64,000 bases of DNA from JANXLS01 sp038227045 (GTDB lineage: Bacteria; Planctomycetota; SZUA-567; H5-PLA8). How positions within the stretch are numbered: the first letter of the stretch is position 1; each line of letters begins with the position of its first letter. Shown here piece by piece: positions 1-6,843 of this stretch. The notes under the pieces are model-generated. The model was not told the origin of the DNA and did not search any database. It saw only the letters and a program-made list of their open reading frames with translations. Both the position numbers and the translations under genes were made by a program. The stretch is from the NCBI GenBank assembly GCA_038227045.1, contig JBBRQD010000012.1:17967-81966 (forward strand), read 5' to 3'.

Positions 1-1
1 G

Positions 2-82
2 ATTCGCGCGGTTCACGGGGTTCAGGCGAAGGATTTCGTGGCGGAATTGAGTGCGCAACTTGAGGGGCTTTTGGGAAACTAG
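2..82 (+). CDS. 3' end of an unidentified gene
   Basis: An open frame enters the window at its left edge and runs 26 codons to a TAG. The visible tail is a short amphipathic stretch ending in GLLGN. Codon use resembles the neighbouring genes. The piece is too short to assign a family. It could also be a chance open frame, but the lack of any other reading at the edge and the intergenic character of what follows favour a real gene end. Confidence 0.5.
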   Translation: MRAVHGVQAKDFVAELSAQLEGLLGN

Positions 83-147
83 GTTTCAGGTTTTGAGGTT
101 GACTGCCAACATAGGACTCCTGCCCTTATTCGCGCGGCTAACTTAAT

Positions 148-187
148 CGCGGATGAACGCGGATGGACGCGGATTACCGCGGATGTG
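148..187. repeat. 10-bp tandem repeat, four 'cgcggat' units
   Basis: Four consecutive 10-bp units each begin with CGCGGAT and differ only in the last three bases (gaa, gga, tac, gtg). The 10-bp period matches about one helical turn. Related but diverged blocks occur at 11371-11400 and 25102-25131, also between genes. The surrounding 83-499 gap holds no convincing gene. It is AT-rich from about 230 onward and contains the regulator promoter region. Confidence 0.8.
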
Positions 188-460
188 GATGAGGGAAATG
201 CATCGGCAAGTCTGGTTTTCCTCGAACTTTGAAATTTCTATTTTTGAGTGGACAGGGCAATATAACGGTTGTATATTAGTACAATAATAGGTAATTTGAT
301 GCCGCCTGTTTCTGTCCGAACAAGCGGCACAAAGAGACAGACGGACACAAAAATACGCACATAGTGCATGTTTGGTAACGGTATTTGTATTCGTTGCCCA
401 TGTGTTAAAGGATGAGCCCTTAACTTCACGACTCCCTTTTTTCTCTTGCATACATTGCTC

Positions 461-484
461 CCCCATAATATTATCCCTATGGGG
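461..484. promoter_or_regulatory. Interrupted palindrome upstream of the Rrf2-type regulator
   Basis: The half sites CCCCATA (461-467) and TATGGGG (478-484) are perfect inverted repeats separated by 10 bp. They end 15 bp before the proposed ATG at 500. Position and symmetry fit an operator for a dimeric regulator, most simply autoregulation by the Rrf2 protein encoded just downstream. Binding is inferred, not shown. No second copy was seen in front of cysK. Confidence 0.4.
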
Positions 485-499
485 AAAGTGGGGAAAGGT

Positions 500-943
500 A
501 TGAGGGTCTCTCAAAAGACAGAGTATGCCCTCCGTGCGATGCTGGAGTTGGCTAAGCAGGCTCGCCAGCCGAATCCGGTTCGGTCCGCGGATATTGCCAA
601 GAATCAGAGCATACCGGAAAAATTTCTGGAGTTGATTCTGGTTGAATTGCGGCGGGCGGGATTGATCTCGAGCCTGCGTGGCCCCGTGGGCGGACACCGG
701 CTGGCTCGCGAGGCACAGCGCATTTCGGTGGGCGACATTTGGCGCGCGATTGAAGGCCCACCGGATGAACCGTCGCTCAGCGAAAACAGGGCGGACGTTC
801 GCAAGAATCTTGCGGGCAACCCGTTCGGTTTTGTGTGGGTGCAGGTGAACCGTGCGGTGGCTGAAATTGTCGATGGCATTTCGCTGGACGAAATTCGATT
901 GCGCGCCGAATCCGGACAAAGTGTGCCGGATTTTACGATTTGA
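500..943 (+). CDS. Rrf2 family transcriptional regulator, cysteine-free (CymR-like)
   Basis: The protein of 147 residues begins MRVSQKTEYALRAMLELA, the classic Rrf2 N-terminus. It carries the winged-helix signature with IPEKFLELILVELRRAGL and the wing RGPVGGHRLAR at about residues 37-75. IscR and NsrR bind Fe-S clusters through three cysteines. This protein has no cysteine at all, which resembles the cysteine-metabolism regulator CymR. Its neighbour is cysK, and in Bacillus CymR acts together with CysK. That regulatory link is inferred here. The ATG at 500 is preferred over upstream starts because it gives the family-typical N-terminus. Confidence 0.88.
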   Translation: MRVSQKTEYALRAMLELAKQARQPNPVRSADIAKNQSIPEKFLELILVELRRAGLISSLRGPVGGHRLAREAQRISVGDIWRAIEGPPDEPSLSENRADVRKNLAGNPFGFVWVQVNRAVAEIVDGISLDEIRLRAESGQSVPDFTI

Positions 944-980
944 GCGTATACAATGCCGTGGAATCCACGAACTAATATTC

Positions 981-1010
981 TCTCGCAAAGACGCAAAGAC
1001 GCAAAGAACG
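981..1010 (+). repeat. Dispersed 'cgcaaag' repeat, copy 1
   Basis: The block reads TCTCGCAAAG followed by ACGCAAAGAC and GCAAAGAACG, a triple cgcaaag unit. An inverted copy lies at 1107-1131 and a further direct copy at 12893-12924. All three sit between genes. The inverted pair around cysK's leader could fold into a hairpin of about 25 bp with a loop of about 96 nt. Confidence 0.8.
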
Positions 1011-1106
1011 ACAAGACATTGAGACGGGACAGGTAGACAGGGAGAAACGGCGTTCGGATTTGTAGTGAGGCGTCGGCCCTGTTGATAGTGAGCCCTTTTA
1101 CTTCGC

Positions 1107-1131
1107 CGTTCTTTGCGCCTTTGCGAGAGAC
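1107..1131 (-). repeat. Dispersed 'cgcaaag' repeat, copy 2 (inverted)
   Basis: Read on the minus strand this is GTCTCTCGCAAAG plus GCGCAAAGAACG, the same element as at 981-1010 and 12893-12924. It lies 47 bp before the cysK start. The opposed copies 1 and 2 bracket the DNA between the regulator and cysK, so they could shape the cysK 5' leader. No function is demonstrated. Confidence 0.8.
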
Positions 1132-1177
1132 AAAAATTGTTGCGAATCAGAAACCAAATTTAAGGAGAAATTGCGCC

Positions 1178-2149
1178 ATGGGTCAGATTTACGAAGACAA
1201 TTCGTTGAGCATCGGCCGAACGCCGCTGGTCAGAATCAATCGCATTACGCAGGGCTGCGGCGCGACCGTTCTCGCCAAAATCGAAGGGCGCAATCCGGCG
1301 TATTCGGTGAAGGACCGCATCGGCACCGCGATGATCATGGCCGCCGAACGGGACGGCAAGCTCCATCATGGATCGAAAGACGTGACGGTGGTCGAACCGA
1401 CGTCCGGCAACACCGGCATTGCGCTGGCTTATGTGTGCGCGGCGCGCGGTTATCCGTTGATCCTGACGATGCCCGAAACGATGTCTCTGGAACGCCGGCG
1501 CATGTTGAAAGCGTTCGGCGCGGAATTGGTTTTGACCGAAGGCGCGAAGGGCATGCCCGGCGCGATCGCCAAGGCCGAGGAGATTGTCGCCAGCGATCCG
1601 AAGAAATATTTCATGCCGCAGCAGTTCAAGAATCCGGCGAATCCGGAGATTCATTTCAAGACGACCGGCCCGGAAATCTGGGCCGACACCGACGGAGCGA
1701 TGGATATTTTCGTCTCCGGAGTGGGCACGGGCGGAACGATCACCGGCGTGACGCGCTATTTCAAGCATGAGAAGAAAAAGGCGATTCAATCCATCGCCGT
1801 CGAACCGATCCATTCGCCGGTGCTGACGCAGATCCGCGCGGGCCAGCCGGTGAAGCCCGGGCCGCACAAAATTCAGGGGCTGGCGGCGGGCTTCAAGCCG
1901 GAGGTGATGGATTTGAATATTGTCGACGACGTGGTCACGGTGACCAACGACGAATCGGTCGAAATGGCCAAGCGCCTGCACCGCGAAGAAGGCATCACGT
2001 GCGGGATTTCGTGCGGCGCGGCGATGGCGGCGGCGTTGAAAGTCGCGCAGCGCCCGGAGAACAAAGGCAAGCTGATCGTGACCGTGCTGCCTGACGCCGG
2101 CGAGCGCTATTTGTCGAGCATTTTGTTCCAGGACATTCCGGCGCAGTAA
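1178..2149 (+). CDS. cysK: Cysteine synthase A (O-acetylserine sulfhydrylase)
   Basis: This PLP enzyme converts O-acetylserine and sulfide to cysteine. The 323-residue length is normal for the family. Visible signatures are the PLP lysine in NPAYSVKDRIG (about residue 44), the substrate loop TSGNTGIALA, the phosphate-binding GTGGTITGV and the C-terminal CGISCGAA segment. The open frame extends further upstream, but the ATG at 1178 has an AAGGAG ribosome site at 1163-1168 and gives the usual N-terminus (IYEDNSLSIGRTPLVRI). The cysteine-free Rrf2 regulator directly upstream suggests sulfur-responsive control. Confidence 0.97.
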   Translation: MGQIYEDNSLSIGRTPLVRINRITQGCGATVLAKIEGRNPAYSVKDRIGTAMIMAAERDGKLHHGSKDVTVVEPTSGNTGIALAYVCAARGYPLILTMPETMSLERRRMLKAFGAELVLTEGAKGMPGAIAKAEEIVASDPKKYFMPQQFKNPANPEIHFKTTGPEIWADTDGAMDIFVSGVGTGGTITGVTRYFKHEKKKAIQSIAVEPIHSPVLTQIRAGQPVKPGPHKIQGLAAGFKPEVMDLNIVDDVVTVTNDESVEMAKRLHREEGITCGISCGAAMAAALKVAQRPENKGKLIVTVLPDAGERYLSSILFQDIPAQ

Positions 2150-2197
2150 GCGGCGGCGGATAGTGGATGGCGTGAAAGGTCAAAGAAGAAGAATAGG

Positions 2198-2232
2198 AAA
2201 TGCAGAGCAGCCGGACTCTCTGCATTTTGCTT
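2198..2232 (+). terminator. Terminator-like hairpin after cysK
   Basis: AAATGCAGAG (2198-2207) and CTCTGCATTT (2218-2227) form a 10-bp perfect stem with a 10-nt loop, followed by TTTTGCTTTG. The T-rich tail is interrupted, so termination may be moderate. It sits between cysK and the DUF2061 gene and fits the end of the cysK transcript. Confidence 0.65.
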
Positions 2233-2267
2233 TGATCGGTGGACTTAAAAAGCGAGAGAGCGTTTGA

Positions 2268-2498
2268 ATGGAGCGGAAACGACGCAGCATAATCAAAACG
2301 TTAAGCTGGCGGTTCATGGCGACGGTGATTACGACGCTGGTTGTGTATTTTGTCAAAGGCGAATGGAAATTCGCGGTGGAGATTGGCCTGCTTGATACGA
2401 CGATAAAGCTAGGCGCGTATTTTTTTCACGAACGCGTGTGGAACAAGATCAACTATGGCCGGGAGATTCCCGTGAAGGCAGGGGATTTCGAAATTTGA
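2268..2498 (+). CDS. DUF2061 small membrane protein
   Basis: The 76-residue protein starts MERKRRSIIKTLSWRFMA, typical of DUF2061: a basic N-terminus, a hydrophobic helix (MATVITTLVVYFV), a second hydrophobic stretch (VEIGLLDTTIKLGAYFF), and the conserved HERVWNKI tail. The molecular role of the family is unknown. In other bacteria members sit near sulfur-assimilation genes (recalled, not checked), which would suit the cysK neighbour here. A GAGAGAG purine run precedes the ATG. Confidence 0.9.
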   Translation: MERKRRSIIKTLSWRFMATVITTLVVYFVKGEWKFAVEIGLLDTTIKLGAYFFHERVWNKINYGREIPVKAGDFEI

Positions 2499-2574
2499 GA
2501 ACGCCGCAGGCGGTGCGAAAACGCCAGGGCTGAAAAGTGGGAGAAGCGAACGGCGAAAAATAAAAATCAAAGTA

Positions 2575-2602
2575 TTGCACGGCGCGCGATTGAGAGTATC
2601 AT
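2575..2602 (+). promoter_or_regulatory. Sigma70-type promoter for tRNA-Glu
   Basis: TTGCAC (2575-2580) and TATCAT (2597-2602) are separated by 16 bp and lie 49 bp upstream of the mature tRNA 5' end. Each hexamer differs from consensus at two positions. The placement directly before a stable RNA gene supports the call. Confidence 0.55.
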
Positions 2603-2651
2603 TTCGGATTCGCTTGCCGTGCGCCGCATACGTGGAGCATAGGAGCGACCG

Positions 2652-2726
2652 GTCCCCATCGTCTAGCCCGGCCCAGGACAACAGGTTCTCAATCTGTGGA
2701 CGCGGGTTCAAATCCCGCTGGGGATA
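2652..2726 (+). tRNA. tRNA-Glu (anticodon CTC)
   Basis: The cloverleaf can be drawn by hand. The acceptor arms are GTCCCCA and TGGGGAT (first pair G-U), with discriminator A. The anticodon stem ACAGG/TCTGT encloses loop TTCTCAA, giving anticodon CTC (codon GAG). The variable loop GGAC has 4 nt, and the T stem GCGGG/CCCGC has loop TTCAAAT. The opening GTCCCCATCGTCTAG is the usual bacterial tRNA-Glu start. CCA is not encoded. The D-loop is slightly long. Confidence 0.93.
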
Positions 2727-2803
2727 TTTGCATTCGCACCGAACAACAGGCCGCTTGCCTCAATTTAATATTTAGGCGGCGTCTAATCTCTTCGGCGCAT
2801 CTA

Positions 2804-4571
2804 TTACTCTTCCACTTCCCGCCACACCATCGTCGTCAGATTCAGCGCGAACTTTTTCACGTTGTCTTCGTAGTTTGGGGCTCCAATCTTACCGCCCGAA
2901 ATAATGATTTCGCCTTCCGCATGCTTATCCAACCGGGGGAAGTCCCGGTCGTGGTTACTGCATCGATCGCGAGCGTGTTCGTATCGAGCTTAAACACCGG
3001 CGTCGCTCCCGCACGCCGATCTTCGGGATATCCCATGTTTCCAATGATATAAATGCACAGACCAACGACAGTCGCAGAATGAAAATCGGTCGGAGGGAAG
3101 ATATCTTTGGGATAGGCATAGATATCGAAATTGCCGTCGCCATGGTGAACCACAACGTCGTTATAGATGTTGAAATCTGGGTCGTAATGGTCCTCGTGCT
3201 CCCCGGCAATTTCAATGATCCTGCCATCCGGCAAGAGATTGATCGATTTACCAAATCTCTCGAAACACCATACCGGCCCGTCGCGAATGCCGTCGTCGTT
3301 GAAGTGCTTACGCGCAAAATAGGCATTGCCGCCGCTTCGAATCATCGACTTCCAAAACGGCACGTCCATCTTCTCCGGATTACATTTACCAAAGCGCGGC
3401 TTCTTCGCGGCTTCGTAGTCTGCAAACGAGCAGCGCACTTTTCCATCCTGCGGAAGCTTCGTCAATGCCGCGCGCATTTCATTGCTGATCTCATTGAGAT
3501 CGGCACCGTTCGCTACCAGAATACGAACTACAATTGGCGACGTCGCCTCATTTATTGGCGAAGAACCGTTGTAAACATGATGAATATTGGCGCCCGCCGC
3601 GACAAGTAACTCAACACATGGAACGTCCCCACTCGCGGACGCCAATCCCAACGGCGAATGTTTAAAATCGTTCAACTCGTTCGGATCGAAACCTTCATCG
3701 AGCAACCACCGTATCATCTCCGTATGACCCAGTGCCGTCATGAGCGCCGTCTCGCCACATCGCCCCCGATCCGTGCGATTGGCGCCAGCGTTCAAAAGCA
3801 ATTTCGCTTTGGTCACGTTACCGGTCTTCAACGACAATAACCAAGCTGTGCGTTCACAAAAATCGCGTGCCGTCGTATCCGATTTCTTCCACAGTTCCGA
3901 TTCCACTTCAGCCACCGAACCTAGTGCAACCGCTCGCATCAACGGCGTCCATTGAAGCGTTTCCGCTTCCGCGCCGGCATTTAGCAACAACGCCACTACA
4001 TCAAACCGTCCGTTTCGGGCTACGATCTTCAAGGCGGACTCGCCATACGAGGATACCGTATTAAGCGGTGCGCCTTTCTCAATTAGCAGGGAGAGAATCT
4101 GCAACAGTTCCGAATCGCAACGACAGCATGTTGCGTCGATTAGGACGTCATAACTGTGCGGCCGCATATAGCCGACGAACGCGCCAGCATCAAGTACCGC
4201 GCGCACTTTTCCGAGATCTCCCGATTTCACAGCAATTGTCAGAACATAGTCTTTAAATTCAATTCGAGGCGCGCGCGACAACATCGCGTTTATCTGCTTC
4301 ATTTGGTCCGCCAGCTCAGGCGGCAGCCCCGTCAAATTTTCAAGTGTCGTCGGTGGTATTTCAACCGGTTTCACCACGGACGCCGCATTGACATCAGCGC
4401 CCTGAGCGATTAAAAAACGCACACACTCCACTCGGCCCGCGAACTCTCTAGCGCCTCCATCAGCGGCGTGCGATCTGACTCGGGCTCGCGTGTATCAACT
4501 GGAGTCCCCGCCATCAACTCCGCCGCGATGCCGTCGACATCGCCATCTTTCGAAAGTTCATGAATTCTCAT
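2804..4571 (-). pseudogene. Ankyrin-repeat protein gene with two frameshifts
   Basis: The intact frame 2857-4431 carries many ankyrin repeats (for example HSPLGLASASGDVPCVELLVAAGANI), then a C-terminal kelch-like region with LPDGRIIEIAGEHEDHYDP. Coding potential continues on both sides in other frames. From an ATG at 4571 the frame reads MRIHELSKDGDV through DRTPLMEALESSRAE and is lost at a tandem CACTC-CACTC (4424-4433). Removing one copy rejoins it to ECVRFLIAQGADVN, a perfect ankyrin unit. Near 2927 one base is missing after PGWI; in the next frame the protein continues KHAEGEIIISGGKIG to a TAA at 2804. The full protein would be about 590 residues. Real decay and sequencing error both remain possible. 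Confidence 0.85.
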
Positions 4572-4753
4572 GTAAATTCGCTCCGCTGCGTACTCTAAAT
4601 CTCACTGTCAAAAAACATATCATATTACGAGCAATAATCTGCTGGAAACTTCGGTACAAACGCCCATTCTTTCGGAACTCCCGAATTTCCACAACCCCGA
4701 TTCCATATCCGTTTCTCTTGCGGTCGCTTTCCGTCCGGATACATTTTTAAATC

Positions 4754-5116
4754 ATGGCTAAATCTATTACGAACCCCACTGTCATACACGCCGCTGGAAA
4801 TAAGCCCAAGCGCATTGAGGAATATTTTGGGCGGGTTAATTCTGGTGATGGGGCGGTTAGCGTTGCCAGAATGAAAAGCCCTAGCGGTTGGTTGGAGCCT
4901 GGGCAGACACCTGATTTTGAGGAGTATACAACCGTGCTGGCGGGGATGCTGCGCGTGGAGACAACAAGCGAGGTGTTTGAAATTCGTGCTGGTCAGGCGA
5001 TTCATACTTTGGCCGGGGAATGGGTTCGATACAGCACTCCTGAACCGGATGGAGCGGAGTATATTGCGGTGTGTCTTCCCGCTTTTTCGCCGACGACTGT
5101 GCACCGCGACAGTTAA
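4754..5116 (+). CDS. Cupin-domain protein
   Basis: A 120-residue single-domain protein. The central stretch (EEYTTVLAGMLRVE then VFEIRAGQAIHTLAGEWVRYSTPEPDGAEYIAVCLP) has the cupin two-motif pattern: a beta turn with Glu residues, the G-x-x-x-H segment and a terminal hydrophobic strand. It resembles EutQ-like or generic sugar/metal-binding cupins. The classic first-motif histidine pair is not obvious, so metal binding is uncertain. It is transcribed divergently from the broken ankyrin gene. No strong ribosome site is visible before the ATG. The substrate cannot be predicted. Confidence 0.75.
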   Translation: MAKSITNPTVIHAAGNKPKRIEEYFGRVNSGDGAVSVARMKSPSGWLEPGQTPDFEEYTTVLAGMLRVETTSEVFEIRAGQAIHTLAGEWVRYSTPEPDGAEYIAVCLPAFSPTTVHRDS

Positions 5117-5466
5117 CTTAAACAGGCTGATTAAATTCGATTTTCTTGAAGACCGAATCGGTTGGCGTGTAGTTTTCAAGCGTGCCGTTACCGCTAAGGC
5201 TGCTAATGCGTGCCCGGCAGGCGGAACACTGCCATGGTCAACATTCTCGTCTGTCAAATCGGTATCAGCATTTCATCCCGCCCGTAATTCCATAGTCGGA
5301 GAGAACGCCAATTCAAAAGGAGAATAACATATTGCATTCCAATTGATTATTGAAATTTTGCAAACCCCTGAACAGTGGATCACGGCGTTCATCACCCAGT
5401 TCTCCAATGCTAAAATGTCCAGCGTGGGTTATGCTTAAGACAGTTCTTCCTTATAAGGAGTTTGCG
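5117..5466. other. Intergenic gap, no gene recognised
   Basis: This 350-bp stretch lies between the cupin gene and the DUF1552 gene. Short open frames on both strands here have no recognisable protein features. The only functional element seen is the ribosome site TAAGGAG at 5454-5460 of the next gene. Confidence 0.6.
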
Positions 5467-6732
5467 ATGAGCGCCCCTGCTTCAATGCCGCAATCCCGGC
5501 GGCAATTTATCCGCACCAGTTCTGTGCTGCTGGCCCTGCCTTGGTTGGAGAGCCTCGCGCGCGCGGATGAACCGGCCGCGCCGCGCCGCATGGTCAATAT
5601 CTGCACGAGCTTCGGACTTTACGGGCCATCGTTCTTTCCGGAAAAAGCCGGGCGGGATTACGAAGCGAGCGAATATCTTAAGGTTCTCGGCGACCTGCGC
5701 GACCAATTCACGGTCTTTTCCGGGATCTCTCATCCTGAAATCGGCGGCGACCACGCATCGGAAGCGTGCTTTCTCACCAGCGCCAAGCACCCGACCGCGG
5801 GCGGTTTCCGCAACACCGTGTCGCTGGATTACCTCGCGGCCAAACATGTCGGCAACGCCACCCGTTTTCCGCTTCTTTCGCTGGGAACTCAGGACGGCGG
5901 CACCTCGCTGACCTATACCACGAGCGGCGCCGGCGTCCCGGCGCTTTACAAGCCCTCCGATATCTTCGCGCGCATGTTCCTGGCTGGAAACGCAAAGGAG
6001 GTCGAACAAGAAATGGCCCGGCTCAAGCGCGGCCAGAGTGTCCTCGACCGCATGGGCGAACGCTTCGCCGCGCTCAAGACGAAGCTCAGCAACCACGACC
6101 AGCAGCATGTCGCCGATTACACCGAAGCGGTGCGCGACATGGAGAAGCAACTGCACGCCGACGAAGCCTGGGTGGTCCGCCCAAAACCAGTCGTTAAAGA
6201 ACCCGCTCCCTCAGATAACATCGACCGGAGCGACAACATCGGCCGCGCGCGCAGCATGTTCAACCTCGCGCGGCTGGCCTTGCAAACCGACTCCACGCGC
6301 GTGGTCTCCATCTTTATCAGAGGCATGGATCTGAAGCCGCCGATCGAAGGCGTGACCCAGGATCATCACGGACTTACGCATCACGGCCGCAACCCCGCCA
6401 AGATCGAACAACTGAGGATCGTCGAGCGCGCCGAAATGGCCGCGTTCAAAGATTTCCTGCTGGCATTGAGAAACACAAAAGAAGGAGCCGGAACGTTATT
6501 GGACCAAACGCAGGTTCTGATCGGCAGCAATCTGGGAGACGCCAGCGGCCACGGCACCAGCAATCTGCCGATTCTGCTGGCCGGCGGCGGATTCAAACAC
6601 GGGCAGCACATCGCCGGAGACCGCAACAACAACACGCCGCTCGGCAAGCTCTTCGTCAGCATGTTGCAACGCTTCGGAGTGGAAACCGACACATTCGGCT
6701 CGGGAAGCGGAACGATCGCCGGACTGATCTAA
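5467..6732 (+). CDS. DUF1552 secreted protein with Tat signal
   Basis: The protein of 421 residues starts with a twin-arginine leader (SRRQFIRTSSVLLALPWLESLARA), implying folded export. The body fits DUF1552: MVNICTSFGLYGPSFFPEKAG, SGISHPEIGGDHASEACFLT, SLGTQDGG and the C-terminal GSNLGDASGHGTSNLPILLAGGG. The family is abundant in Planctomycetes and Verrucomicrobia and almost always sits beside a DUF1592/1588-type cytochrome protein, as here (6844-9324). The biochemical activity is unknown. The ATG at 5467 is chosen for its TAAGGAG ribosome site and the Tat leader; the frame is open further upstream. Confidence 0.92.
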   Translation: MSAPASMPQSRRQFIRTSSVLLALPWLESLARADEPAAPRRMVNICTSFGLYGPSFFPEKAGRDYEASEYLKVLGDLRDQFTVFSGISHPEIGGDHASEACFLTSAKHPTAGGFRNTVSLDYLAAKHVGNATRFPLLSLGTQDGGTSLTYTTSGAGVPALYKPSDIFARMFLAGNAKEVEQEMARLKRGQSVLDRMGERFAALKTKLSNHDQQHVADYTEAVRDMEKQLHADEAWVVRPKPVVKEPAPSDNIDRSDNIGRARSMFNLARLALQTDSTRVVSIFIRGMDLKPPIEGVTQDHHGLTHHGRNPAKIEQLRIVERAEMAAFKDFLLALRNTKEGAGTLLDQTQVLIGSNLGDASGHGTSNLPILLAGGGFKHGQHIAGDRNNNTPLGKLFVSMLQRFGVETDTFGSGSGTIAGLI

Positions 6733-6843
6733 CATGACATAGGAAATTTAGTTTCCAAATCATCCCGAAAGGATTCAAAGCAATTAGCCGGTGGTTGATG
6801 CCGTACCCGGCCAACACCACCGGACCAAATTCTGGGGCCATCA

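Noticed and set aside
143..988. Long minus-strand open frame across the Rrf2 gene and its upstream gap
   Set aside because: No protein features; it is the antisense reading of a well-supported gene plus AT-rich intergenic DNA.
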